From positions 1,364,001-1,428,000 of the forward strand of contig CM049997.1 in assembly GCA_016630955.3 (NCBI GenBank): a stretch of DNA of 64,000 nt. Direction: 5' to 3'. Positions 9,781 to 20,469 of the stretch are shown one piece after another. Position 1 is the first letter of the stretch, and every line of letters starts with the position of its first letter. Origin of the DNA: Didymella arachidicola (taxonomy: Eukaryota > Ascomycota > Dothideomycetes > Pleosporales > Didymellaceae). A program made the position numbers and the translations under genes. The notes beneath the pieces are model-generated. The model saw only the letters and a program-made list of their open reading frames with translations, did no database searches and was not told where the DNA came from.

Positions 9781-10860
9781 ATGACACAATCTGGCCTCAT
9801 CGTATCGAGCAGAGACGGTAGCGTGGCCATAGTGAAGCTAAACCGACCAGAGAAGCGCAACGCGTTGTCACAGGGTCTGATAGATGAACTGATCGAGGTA
9901 TTATCCGAATCGGACAAGGACGTGACGGTGCGCGCCGTTGTTCTTACAGGGATCGAACAAGGGCCTTTTTCCGGTACGTCGTTTGCAGGGTCGAAACGTG
10001 CTTGCTAACAAGCTCCTGCAGCCGGCGCAGACCTTGCCGAATTGGCTCACATCTCAACAGCCGAGGCGTTCCAACGTGGGTGGCTAAAGGATTTGAACGA
10101 CTCCCTTGAGAGGTTCCGTAAACCGATCGTTGCGGCCGTACGAGGCTTTGCTGTAAGGATGGCATCAGCGGATTCAGAACTTCTACTAACAATAAGTAGT
10201 TTGGCGGCGGCTTCGAGCTTGCACTGCTTGTGAGGCCTGACCTTGTCGTGAGAAATTGCTGAGCAATAGCTGACTGAGAGATGTACTCTGCAGTGCGACA
10301 TGATCTACGCCGCAGCGGATGCCAGATTCGGCTTTCCGGAGATCAGTTTAGGCACCATTCCCGGCATGGGAGGTACCCAGCGCTTGAGCAGAACCGTTGG
10401 AAAGCAAAAAGTACGCGATCGGCCCCATTGTCGTAACCCTGAAACCCTGACTTCGCATCCACTATTCGAGCGCTTAGACTGACTCGATGTCTAGGCCCTT
10501 GAGATGATATTAACCGGGTTGCCTGTGACAGCTCAAGAGATGGAACAACGTGGTGTGGTGAACAAAGTCGTTTCAACGGATCAGGACGTCCTTGCAGAAG
10601 CCCTCCGTGTTGCGCACATCATCGCGGGACGTTCGGCACCTGCGCTCAGACTTGCTAAGCACGCTGTCAAAACTGGTGAGAAGACGTCGAACATCCAGTC
10701 CAGGATCCGCAGCTGACAGGCACAAGCCGAAACCACCACATTGAAGGCGGGGTTGGAGATTGAGCGGGCATCGTACTACGGGAGCTTTTCTTTTACGGAT
10801 TGCCAAGAGGGAATCGCTGCGTTTCTAGAGAAGCGGCCGGCGGCCTTCCTTCAGGATTGA
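9781..10860 (+). CDS. Enoyl-CoA hydratase/isomerase family protein (crotonase fold)
   Basis: Six exons: 9781..9973, 10022..10152, 10200..10229, 10294..10410, 10495..10675, 10727..10860, giving 261 residues, the normal size. The family hydrates 2-enoyl-CoA thioesters in fatty-acid and branched-chain amino-acid degradation. The joins rebuild FSAGADLAE and FGGGFELALLCDMIYAA, the oxyanion-hole elements, and FPEISLGTIPGMGGTQRL, which carries the usual catalytic Glu. The last intron ends at an AAG acceptor (10726); the more obvious CAG at 10719 breaks the frame. Exon 3 is only 30 bases. A mitochondrial presequence is not evident, and the C-terminus FLQD is not a PTS1 signal. The gene sits directly beside the transposon block. 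Confidence 0.88.
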
Positions 10861-11811
10861 GTAGATGTCTCAGAGGCTACCCATATTAGCCCTGGATATG
10901 AACAATGAGACAATTGTTAGCAATATCGGTCCTTCTCGTGTGGTGCTCGATCAAGCATGTCGTTGCTTGCCGGGGCAGCCTCCGCCGAGTGGCGAAATGA
11001 GCTTCCCAATCGTGTGTGCAGCAATATCGAAACTCCACTTTCCATGCGTTGGTTCATGCGCACTGGATGTGCTGCTTGGGGAATCGATGATTGCGAATTG
11101 AAAACGTTGCTGTGTTGAGCTGTTGCGCCGTGGTGTGTGAGGTCGTTGTAGCAGGCTGGAAGACGCATTCCGCGTGGGGACGTGCCGATGACGCAAGTCT
11201 CAATAGAAAGCTCGGAGAGGAAGGAGCTGCCTCGACCTTATCAACAGCTGCCTCAACTTCCAGACCTGCAAGGTTGGTCATCGATCTCGACATGCTCGAA
11301 AGACGTTGGCTGACGCAGTGGAACATGGGTTAAAGCTCGGCACTTTGCGCGACAAGGCAGGTACTTACAAGGACTTTGCCTCGCCCCGTCTTTGCATTGC
11401 AGAAGCGGCTCACGCAAGCGGACGGGTAATACTGCGCGCTAGCGGAGATCTTCCACCTGCCGTGCAAGATGCCTTGCATAATGTTGATTGCGTGTGACGG
11501 CGGGGTCCCTTAGTACGAGCAGCTATGCTATCGTGCGTTATCTGCGCTTGACGGAATCCGATGCTTGCAAGGCAATGAAATGTTGCAGTTGCGCTAATTG
11601 ACGTAGAGCTCTTGAGACCTGGTCCAGAATCATTGACAGCAATGTCGCAAGGAATTGCAGCTCAGTTGACTTCAGAGGTAACTATCGTGATTCTGTTATA
11701 ATGCTAGATGATGCTACATAAGATAAGAAGACAGAACACAACGATTTGGTATCCACGCAGAACCTTTAAGTAACACTCTTAACGCTCCAACACTCACCAC
11801 CCCTTCACCCA
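10861..11811. other. Intergenic, no supported gene
   Basis: About 950 bases of normal composition with only short, mutually overlapping frames and no family resemblance. The last 100 bases follow the 3' end of the HeLo gene. Confidence 0.6.
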
Positions 11812-13428
11812 TCACTCATAACCACCCCTAGGGATGTGAGCGATATTCCTAATGTCTTTGGTCTCAATACGACCCATTCCTTTGTACATGTCGTGGCGGT
11901 CGATGAGGCTGTTCACCGTCGTGGCGGGCACAACATAATCCTGCATACCATCACTACTGACAGTCTTGACCTGCTCGAGCTCGTTCTGGTCAAATGTTGC
12001 TAGATTCGGGCTATCCACAGGTATCTTCGGCTCCTGTCGGTCAACGCTTCCTTTGTCATTGACAGAAAGATCCTGCAGCTTGGAGTCCAGATCTAGTGCC
12101 GCTGGTCCACTGGGGACTTCCCCAACGCTCTTGGATCGTACGGGCTCGAGACTATGGAAGCCGTCATCCTTGACAGTGTTGTCCAACACCTCGTTTTCTG
12201 GGACAGACAGGGAGCGCACCGGGTTTTCCGGGAGACTATTCGATCGCTCTTTCTCGTGCTTGTGGCTCTTGGACCAGGACTTAAACTTGAACGCGCTGAG
12301 CCATCCGGGTCGTTTCTCTTTCTGGCTGTTGTAGCTGTTCTTTTTACTGTTGCTCGGGCGCCTTTGAGGGCCGTAGACACCTTCGGCAGCTAACTGAATG
12401 GCTGTCTTCTCCTCTATCCCGGTCGAGCCTCTCTTTTGCGTAGTCTGTGCTACCTCGGGATGAGCCCTCAATTCATAGTCTGACTTCCGCCGTGAACCCG
12501 CTGCAACGCCGATGGGTGCAATCCCAAGAGACGCCCTCCGGTTGACAGCAACCGTCTCCCTCAACTCTTCATTCAAGTACAGTAGCGCCCTGTCTGCAAC
12601 CTCAAGGTACTGTGGATAGTCTACCTCACAAGCCTCACGAATGAGACGCAGCTTCTCCCAGTCCTGCTGCACGACAGGCCCAGATAGCTCAGGGTGCCAG
12701 GCCATTGACCGAATGTCGCTCTTCATTCCGCGATCCACTTGCTCATTAACGCCGAGCAGGTTGATCAGACCATCTACTTCAGCACGAACAGCCTTGACAA
12801 ACACTCCAAACCTCGTAGTGTCTTTAACGGTCCAGTGGTTTGTAGTCATGCTCATGCTTCGTTTGATGTTCGCACGAGCGCCGCTCTGTCTGACGAGGTC
12901 CTGCAACAGTCCATACTTTTCGCGAAAAGCTTCCATACGGTTTGTATCCAATGCCGGATGTTCGAGCATGTTGAAACGCTTGGGGCTTTTCAGGCCATAC
13001 CTTTCCATCAACTCATCCCTTGACAAGTGGCCTGGTCGGCCAGCGATCTCGTTCAGAGCTTGCCTGACCTTCTCATGGATCACATCGTTGTCAAGGCGGC
13101 CATCTCTGACGCCAAAGTTGACAGGAAGATGTGGGTCGGGATTTGTGAGTCCAGGATGGCTTGGAATCATGTGCCTGGCGATGGTGGCTGGTGGGGCGGA
13201 GATGCCCACCGCATCCCCGAAGATGAGCAGTCTGCTCTGTTGCACTCCAAGTTTTGCTAGCGCGACTCTCTGTGCATGATCGCTCTCCTTCGAAGGATGA
13301 ATGAGATTGAAGGCCTCGACGCAGGTACTGAACTGTGTAGCGAGTGAGAAGACTTTATCCAAGATCTGCGCTTTTGTCGGCCCAGGCGCATCGCCCTCGA
13401 TCCTTTCGGTGGTTGCTTTGGAGCTCAT
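11812..13428 (-). CDS. HeLo-domain protein (HET-s/LopB-type) with disordered tail
   Basis: Uninterrupted frame of 538 residues. HeLo domains are helical bundles that can act as membrane-disrupting executioners in fungal regulated cell death, best known from HET-s of Podospora. Residues of about 18-70 hold FSTCVEAFNLI and then LGVQQSRLLIFGDAVGI, and residues of about 165-225 hold YGLLQDLVRQSGARANIKRS and TRFGVFVKAVRAEVDGLINLL; order and spacing fit the HeLo fold. Residues of about 300-500 are Ser/Lys/Glu-rich and probably disordered. The last residues, RIETKDIRNIAHIPRGGYE, recall the amyloid signalling motif of HET-s-like proteins but in a single copy. No NLR partner gene is nearby. The domain call is by eye from pattern similarity; the amyloid call is speculative. 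Confidence 0.7.
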   Translation of the reverse strand: MSSKATTERIEGDAPGPTKAQILDKVFSLATQFSTCVEAFNLIHPSKESDHAQRVALAKLGVQQSRLLIFGDAVGISAPPATIARHMIPSHPGLTNPDPHLPVNFGVRDGRLDNDVIHEKVRQALNEIAGRPGHLSRDELMERYGLKSPKRFNMLEHPALDTNRMEAFREKYGLLQDLVRQSGARANIKRSMSMTTNHWTVKDTTRFGVFVKAVRAEVDGLINLLGVNEQVDRGMKSDIRSMAWHPELSGPVVQQDWEKLRLIREACEVDYPQYLEVADRALLYLNEELRETVAVNRRASLGIAPIGVAAGSRRKSDYELRAHPEVAQTTQKRGSTGIEEKTAIQLAAEGVYGPQRRPSNSKKNSYNSQKEKRPGWLSAFKFKSWSKSHKHEKERSNSLPENPVRSLSVPENEVLDNTVKDDGFHSLEPVRSKSVGEVPSGPAALDLDSKLQDLSVNDKGSVDRQEPKIPVDSPNLATFDQNELEQVKTVSSDGMQDYVVPATTVNSLIDRHDMYKGMGRIETKDIRNIAHIPRGGYE

Positions 13429-14257
13429 TGTGGGGCGGGGTAGCTGAAGCTTTGCAGCTAACAGTGAGAACTTGAAGTATCGCAGGATAAGACAAAAAAA
13501 ATCAGTTCGCAGGCAGATAGATCTTGGCTCTTCACGAGGCTAAAGCAGTATCCGTTGAGCTTCTGTGCGCATGACGTCTGAGGAGCTGCTCCAAGCCTGG
13601 TAAATGGCTGCGTTTGAGTGTGGCGCAGAGACTGCACCCAAGAAGCGAAGATGCGGGGCAGCCGATCAATCAGCATGGAAAGGCTTTTTAGCAGCGCTAC
13701 AATTCGTGAGTCTGGTGCTGCAATACCAAGCAAGCTCCACTACCCTAATTGCGCGTGCAGAGTCACTCGTCACCGCCATATGCTGTGGCGTGACACGTGC
13801 AAACATGGACGATCATGGACGCTTCGCTGATGGCTACAGGGAGGATGTGAGGAGGCTGGTAAAGGATTGCAGGCATGTCTTAAGACCCTTGTGCTGCAAA
13901 TTCTTCTCACAGTTGCCCATGTTTACCAAGCGCACACAACAGGCATCGTGCGAGGGGCCAGCCTTAGTTGAAGGAGGATTGGCAATCATACAATCGTCGC
14001 GGCTGGATCAGAGAGAGTATCGAGGAAGCTCGCATGAATGTACGTTAAGAATGTCGGCTTCTATTCTACTGTAGTGTTCAGTGGGTTTTCTAAATCGTCG
14101 TATCTGGTGCGGCAAGAGCCAAGAGAATTGATTGGACGGAAAAGGGTATCTGCAAACAAACAAAAATGGACCATAGATTTAAAGTCATTGCGATCGTAAA
14201 AGGCGTAATTCCGTTTTGTGCACGGCCTGCTCCACCGTCCATTCAAGACTTGAAACC
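13429..14257. other. Intergenic, no supported gene
   Basis: The stretch holds the promoter of the HeLo gene and the 3' side of the SAT4-type gene. A plus-strand open stretch of about 155 codons (13604-14074) has no recognisable domain and no convincing start. Confidence 0.5.
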
Positions 14258-15733
14258 TCATATGTGGGAATGTGGTACTTTGCCGTGGGACCTGTCCTCG
14301 CTGACGCTTGCCACAGTGCTCCTGTCACCGTCGCTGGCTGTGTTGGCGAGGCTGTCGTCTACGCTGAACTCCTTTTGGACGAAGATGCCGCTGGGGCTAC
14401 GCCCACGTACAATGAATCTGCTCTCTTTCGCCTGCATGCTGGCTTCCGTCTCGTTGGTTGCAAAGCGCTCCTCACTGTCACGTTCGGGGTTCATTATGGT
14501 GTCATCGGCACCCCTTCTTCGACTCGAGACAGCGGTGGGCGCATGCGGCTTGTCACTACGCCATGTAAGATGATAGGAAGCACTGGGCCTCGTCTCCTTT
14601 CGTGACCGGCCAAAAATGGGACCGAACAGTCTGACAAATGGGCCACGGAGCATGGGAAGGCAAGCGCATACAATGCCAGCGTTGGCTTCGATGACCGACC
14701 AGATCGTTGCTGGGATCGGGCCCCAGGTGGGATCAGGATCAGATGCGGACGCGGCAATGGTAGTCGCACGGTAGATGGATGCGAACGTGACGCTGTTTAT
14801 TGTTAGTCATGTCGTCTAACATGCAATTCGAGTTGCAGAGAAATTAAGCGAAAGGGTAGACCTCTTGCAAGAGAAGGAGGAAATCAGAGGCAATCAGTGG
14901 CAGTCAGCCAAGCATATACCATGCGATAAAGCTTTGGAAACTACGGTAACCTTCGTGTGCGGTGACTGGATTTATCATGCAACATAAAAGCGTTCACAAA
15001 GTTGTACTTACAAAGCACCGGTGCCAAACACCAGACAAACACCGAGCTTTTCCGCGCGGCCCATAGACAGTTTCATAATCTCTGGGATAGGTAGGAGAAG
15101 CAAGGCGAAGTCGGTGGAGATTTGTATCGAGGCGTAGGAGATCCACCATGGCTCATTTTTGAAGCATCGGAAGCCAGGGATGCTCCTGTCCCAGAAAGCG
15201 GCAATCGGTGTGCACTGGAAGATGGTTGCAGTGATGAAGGCGAGACTGGAAGCCACGATCCAGGCGTTCATGACATTGCAGGCGATCCGGAACGAATTGC
15301 TGGACACTGCGAAAATCCTGTAGTACAGACAGGCGATCGAAATCTTGTTGAACATAAGGACAACCTTATACACGATATTGGCACCGTAGAACCATTTGCG
15401 AGCGGTCATACGCGTGGCGGGCTGAAGCACGTTCCAGTGTCGACCATAGCCGTACACGACAGCTGTGAAATACGTTAGAAACATAAGATAGGTCCTCCCG
15501 GTCGCCGGACTGAGTATACCTTGGCACTCCGTTAAGGAGAGCAAACCTGAAGAGACCAACGCTGCGATAATCATATAATCGTCCATTCCGAAACCGCTTC
15601 TTTTGACGAGCCTCTGTAACAACCGCGCACTGACGAAGACCGCTGCGATTACGACTGCAAGCACAGAGGTGAGCCATAGCCCCTAACCTCGCTGTACAGG
15701 CCCATCAGTACCAAGGCCAACGTTTGGCGCCAT
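14258..15733 (-). CDS. Rhodopsin-domain integral membrane protein (SAT4/PTH11-type)
   Basis: Proposed exons 15733..15712, 15654..15012, 14792..14258, giving 399 residues. The family are seven-helix fungal plasma-membrane proteins related to PTH11, many of unknown ligand. Seen: GFGMDDYMIIAAL (the family's DDY motif), VYGYGRHW, NKISIACLYYRIF, FQCTPIAAFWD, and a following helix DFALLLLPIPEIMKL. The 219-base intron restores GAFVTFASIYRATT. A hydrophilic cytoplasmic tail of about 130 residues follows. The first exon is uncertain: a 57-base intron gives MAPNVGLVVIAAVF, while a 33-base alternative (donor at 15687) adds eight residues. No CFEM domain is encoded upstream. Confidence 0.8.
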
Positions 15734-16835
15734 GAAGACGGATCCCTCGAACTCTGAGAATGGCGTTGTGGGGTACCGGCGGTATGGTAGATGTTAGATC
15801 CAAAGGAGACATGAGCGACGCAAGGGAATCCTTCGAGTATCATGGGCATAAGCTCACACATAAGATCGAGAGACCCTTTCCCTCAGCCCTGTACGAGCAA
15901 GGTTAAAACCAGATCATTACTGGCAGGCGTCGAAGCGAAGGAAAAGTAATACGGTATGTCGGAGTAAGATAGCTGCGTAGCGAATAAGCAGGTGTGCCTA
16001 AGATTGCTTCTTCGTGTTCCATTGATCATCACTGCTGTTCCCGGATGGAGGCCGTAAGGCGGCAGCACGGCAGCGCGCTGGCTACGCTCAGCATGGTGCG
16101 CATCGGTATGACCGCCGAATGTGAAGACGGCATGATCTCCTTAGTCGTGTCGATCAGAATCAGAGGTGGGCGACTGAAAACTCTGCCTCACGCCTCACGA
16201 AGAAGCATGGCAAGCTGCTTGTACTGCTGTTGCTAGACACATCACATATTTCACCGAGGCCGAGTCAAATACTGCGTATCAACGTTACATGTTCCTGACT
16301 CGAGTGCTCAGGAATAATAGTCGCAGTCAAAGCTGTCGAGTGGGGGGAGGGGGCCGCGCCGGCGAAGGAAGCGAAAGTTTCCATGACAGTGGAAAGGAGA
16401 GAACTAGGAAAAGCCTCCGCAGTGCACAGACTTTTTCGGCCTCCTTGGAACAGCCGACCCGTCTTGACGGGAAGCGAGATGAACGTTCTGCTTGCTGTGA
16501 AACACAACTTCTCTTATTTCCGAGGCTCAAATGCCTTCACGAACATTAGATGACAACGAGGCTAGCATGTCAGGGCTGGTGACATGAGCAGAGATGAGAT
16601 GTTGTGCCTGGCTAGCAGTCAACAGCGTCCGTGGCCGATAGAAGCACTGCCGCCCGTTAGCCTCTACCGCACTCTGGAATGACTGACGCAGGCACCGCCA
16701 AGTGGCGAGTAACCTGGAAAAGCCCAGCTCCACCCGCTGTCTTCTAGAACATGTATTGGTGGCCGGGTAGGTCGCTCAAGGGCCGTCCCTTCAAAAGTGC
16801 AAGACTCCCACTGCCCGCCGTTTCAATTTGATAAG
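15734..16835. other. Intergenic, no supported gene
   Basis: About 1.1 kb between divergently transcribed genes. Only short overlapping frames are present. It presumably holds the promoters of the SAT4-type gene (minus) and the carboxylesterase (plus). Confidence 0.55.
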
Positions 16836-18676
16836 ATGCAGCCTCTAATTCTGACTGCTGCTGCCGTGGCGACGCTGCTCTGTTCGGCCGTTGCGGGGCC
16901 TGTGCAACCGAGGGTGCAAACCAGAACTGGCGGAACCATCGTCGGCCACGATGCATCGAACAAGACCAGCGTTGTAGAGTTCTTGGGCATCAGATATGCT
17001 GAAGCACCAGTTGGCGAGCTGAGGTTCTCAGCCCCTAAAAACTATGTAGCACCTTCGGGCACTGTCTTCGAGGCCTCTGAGTGGGTACGTACCTTCACTG
17101 CTCCCTTTGTGACTCGTACTAACAAATGTAGTCACCGTACGTACTTTTATACAGTCCAATGTATCCGCAATCTGACTTCGAAACAGCGACTGTCCATCGA
17201 ACAAGCCACCAGTCAGCGCGTTTCCCAATTTCACCCAACCCGCTGGCCTCCGCGTGTGGAAGAACTTCGCTGCTCAGAACAGCAATCCCGTGTCCGAAGA
17301 CTGCTTGAAGCTCAATATCTGGACGAAGAGTGCAGGTAACATCAAGGCTAAGAAACCAGTCTTGGTCTTCCTTCACGGAGGACGTACGTATCTTGTTGCC
17401 TGGTATTGGAGAAAACAGTCCTCTGATGCGTTGTACAGGCTTCCAGATCCCCGGTCCCCACAGCCCACTGTACAACGGTCAGTATCTGGCTGATAGCCAA
17501 GACGTAGTTGTAGTCACACCAAAGTATGTGCTCAGAAGTTATGCAGTAACTCTAGTCTAACAGATGCAGCTACCGACTCGGGGTGTTCGGCTTTTCGGGT
17601 GCTCCTGGCGTGGAGCCAAACGCTGCACTCAAAGACCACCGTGCTGCTGTCGAGTGGGTTCGCGATAACATCGCGGCGTTTGGTGGTGATCCATCGCGTA
17701 TCGTCATATTCGGACAGAGTGCTGGAGGTGCCAGTGTGGACTACTGGTCGTTCGCGTGGAAGAAAGATCCCATTGTCGCTGGACTCATCCCTATGTCAGG
17801 AACCTCTCTCAGTTTCTTGCCGAACACGCCAGATTACGCTCAGACATTGTGGTACAACGTCTCACAGACAGTCGGGTGTGGCGGACCCAACGACAATGCT
17901 GCCACTGTACTTTCCTGTGTTCGGGCCAAAGACTACTCGGTTCTGCTGGCCGCTGCTGCAAAGGTTCCCGCACTCCCCACCCAGGTGCTTGCTCAAGCAA
18001 CCTTCCACCCGACTGTAGACAATGTTACCGTCTTCGCAGACTATCAAGGCTTGGCCACATCTGGCAACTTTGCCAAAATCCCTCTGTTGGCTGGCAATGC
18101 TGATCAGGAAGACGGATGGTACCGGATCTCAGGCTGGGCGGCTAAGTTAAACCTCACCAACGCACAGTGGAACCTTTTCACCGAACGTGGTTTCACCTGC
18201 CCGGTAGCACTGTCGACCAAGTACAGGGTGCAGTCTGGTGTACCTACCTGGCGTTACCGCTACTTTGGCGACTTTGACAATCTTCGCTTGTACAACTCGA
18301 CTGCTGGTCTGAGCCCTAGGGGCAGTGCCGCTTACCATGGAGTTGATCTGAACATTGTTTTCGGGACCGCTACAGACAACTCCGGTCTTCTCAATTCTGC
18401 TGCAGAGGGTGCTACGATTAAGTACATTCAAGGCGCTTACGCTGCATTTGCTCGAGATACGAGGAACGGCCTGACACAGTACGGCTGGCCTGCTTACAGG
18501 GAGACTGGTAGGATCTATACCAATTTCTCTAAATTAATGCTAATCCTGTCACAGGCAAAACTCTTGTTGGTTTAGCTTACAACAACAACCCGAAGCCAAC
18601 GTTCTTCGAGGCAAATACGTACGACAAAGCTTGCCCTGCGATCAACGATCCTCTGCCAGGACGGGGCGCTTTCTAG
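16836..18676 (+). CDS. Secreted type-B carboxylesterase (cholinesterase-like)
   Basis: Six exons: 16836..17084, 17132..17136, 17187..17383, 17439..17523, 17570..18507, 18555..18676, giving 531 residues. It is an alpha/beta hydrolase acting on carboxylic esters. The N-terminus MQPLILTAAAVATLLCSAVAG is a signal peptide. Seen: FLGIRYAEAPVGELRF, SEDCLKLNIW, FLHGG (oxyanion hole), and GQSAGG with nucleophile Ser229, where the usual residue before Ser is Glu. The catalytic His is probably that of AAYHGVDLNIVFGT. Exon 2 is only five bases (TCACC). With its neighbours it yields SEWSPDCP, the family's conserved Cys-containing segment, so I consider it real. The fourth intron uses the second of two nearby AG acceptors (17569), giving TPNYRLGVFGF. 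Confidence 0.9.
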
Positions 18677-19310
18677 AGCGAGTTGTCACCTCGCTGTACC
18701 ATAGTCACTATAATAATGACGGGCGCACGGAATACACTTTGCTCACCAGTCTTCAGGTTGTTTCAATACGTGTTGTTACGACTACTAAGCCTTAGCATGA
18801 GTGAAGAATCAGATGCTTATGTCAGCTCACATCTTAAAGCCATACTCAGGCTCTCGTCTTGCAAGACATGGTCATGTAACACACTGTGCTTCTCAGAAGA
18901 CCTGTCGATCGGCACAAACCACCTATACTTGTACTGGAGATTTCACGTCTTTCCATGCGTAAGGGACAACAACATTACAATCAGTTCTTGCTGTGACTTC
19001 GAAGTCAGATTACCAACTTCCCTTTCGGGTTCGAAGGCGAACACATTCGATGCGTTTCGTTGGTGGAGGATACACACGAGCCCTATCAATCCTCGAAATC
19101 TTCTGGCCTCATTGGGGCTGCTGCATGACTTCTAACCGATTGGGATAGCCAAGGATCTTCATCCCTGGATCGCTTCGGGGCCTGAACAACATCCCTGCCT
19201 CCGGCCTCCTTAATTTTCTCATGACCCATCATATTCTGAAACTGTACAGCACCGTCATCAATCAACAAAGAGGTCTCAATCAAATTGAAAGGGATTGACT
19301 TCTATCTGAC
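18677..19310. other. Intergenic, no supported gene
   Basis: About 630 bases between two plus-strand esterase genes. An open stretch of about 150 codons at 18683-19135 has no recognisable features. The region holds the 3' end of the carboxylesterase and the promoter of the next gene. Confidence 0.5.
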
Positions 19311-20305
19311 ATGGCCGCTTCTATTGGCGCATGGACCTTCAGTCCTCTGGCGACAGTTTTCCCTGCCTCTGTGCTTCCGAATGTTGAATTTTGGAGTGTG
19401 AGCAATGGAACGTGGAACTACGATATCCAGCTATCATGGCCTTTGAATTGGACATCGCACCTAGAGAGCTCTACCGTCGAGACGATGTATGGCAGTTCTT
19501 TCCACACTGTCGGCTAAGACGGTCATCTTGCAGAGCATAAGCAGCTGACTTTCAAAGTTATGTCCTGGATGGCAACGCTCAAGGCCTTTCAGCGACCGAA
19601 GCGATTCGCCGTCGCAGACCGGTAGAGTTCAGTCAGCCAGACATCATTACGGTGTCGATTGGCTACCCGGAAACAATCGAAGACTCGCCCTACAGCGCAC
19701 AGCGCTATAGCGATATGCAACCGCCTGTGTGTTCAACCTGCCCAACCCCTGCCATTCCCGGTGTTCCGTCCAACGCGGATGGTCTGATATCGTTCATCGA
19801 CACTGCACTGCGCCCGTGGGTGCAGGAAATCGTTTTCAAAGCAGCATCCTTCGACAGAGACGCGCTGTACGGCCATTCCTTCGCCGGGCTGTTCACTATC
19901 TATGCTCTGACCGTGCGACCTGATCTTTTCGATACGTTCCTCTCTGCTTCACCTGCTCTGTACTGGAACGATGACTACGTCTTCAACCAGCCCCAGTTTC
20001 TCGCGCCGCTCAAGAACAACACTACGTCAAGAAGAAATGGCACTAGGCCGGCGTTGCAGCTCAGCTATGGCGGGCTCGAACAATTTCCAAAGCAGAGACG
20101 AAGGGAAACAGACGACGAGTTTGCGTTCAGGAAGAGTATTCTTGTGCCGCAGAGAATGACTGATTTGACGAATAAACTCGCCATCGAGCTTGCTGGGAGT
20201 CCAGCACTGCGCGATGTGGAGCTCAATGTGTTCCCAAACAGCTATCATGCGACAGTTGGCGGTGCGGCATTTAGTGATGGCGTTGACTACTTTCTCGATT
20301 GGTAG
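19311..20305 (+). CDS. IroE/Fes-like alpha/beta hydrolase (putative siderophore esterase)
   Basis: Exons 19311..19486 and 19558..20305, giving 307 residues. The 71-base intron restores VETIYVLDGNAQGLSATEAIRRRRP. The fold is that of the putative esterase family including IroE, Fes and ferri-bacillibactin esterases, which cleave ester bonds of iron-loaded siderophores; fungal members such as EstB act on fusarinine-type siderophores. Seen: ITVSIGYP, LYGHSFAGLFTIYAL with the nucleophile Ser in GHSFAG, DTFLSASPALYWNDD, and a C-terminal FPNSYHATVGGAAF holding the probable catalytic His. No signal peptide is evident, so it is probably cytoplasmic. No siderophore synthetase or transporter lies in the window, so the substrate is inferred from family only. 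Confidence 0.82.
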
Positions 20306-20469
20306 ATAGTGAATGGGAGGAAGCACAAAGCCATCTGCGAAAGATGACCGTGGGAGACTACGGAGTTTATGACTTGTCAACAGAGGGCGGCCAGCCTTTA
20401 GACACAATACAAACGATCCTTGCACAGCCTAAGTTCATCGAAGTAGATCCTGATCATGTATGACCGATT

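Noticed and set aside
10700..10720. CAG acceptors at 10710-10720 for the last intron of the enoyl-CoA hydratase
   Set aside because: Each breaks the frame or leads into a stop; only the AAG acceptor at 10726 restores VKTAETTTLKAGLE.
13604..14074. Plus-strand open frame of about 155 codons
   Set aside because: No ATG-supported start with conserved content, no recognisable domain, and Cys/Arg-rich composition like non-coding sequence.
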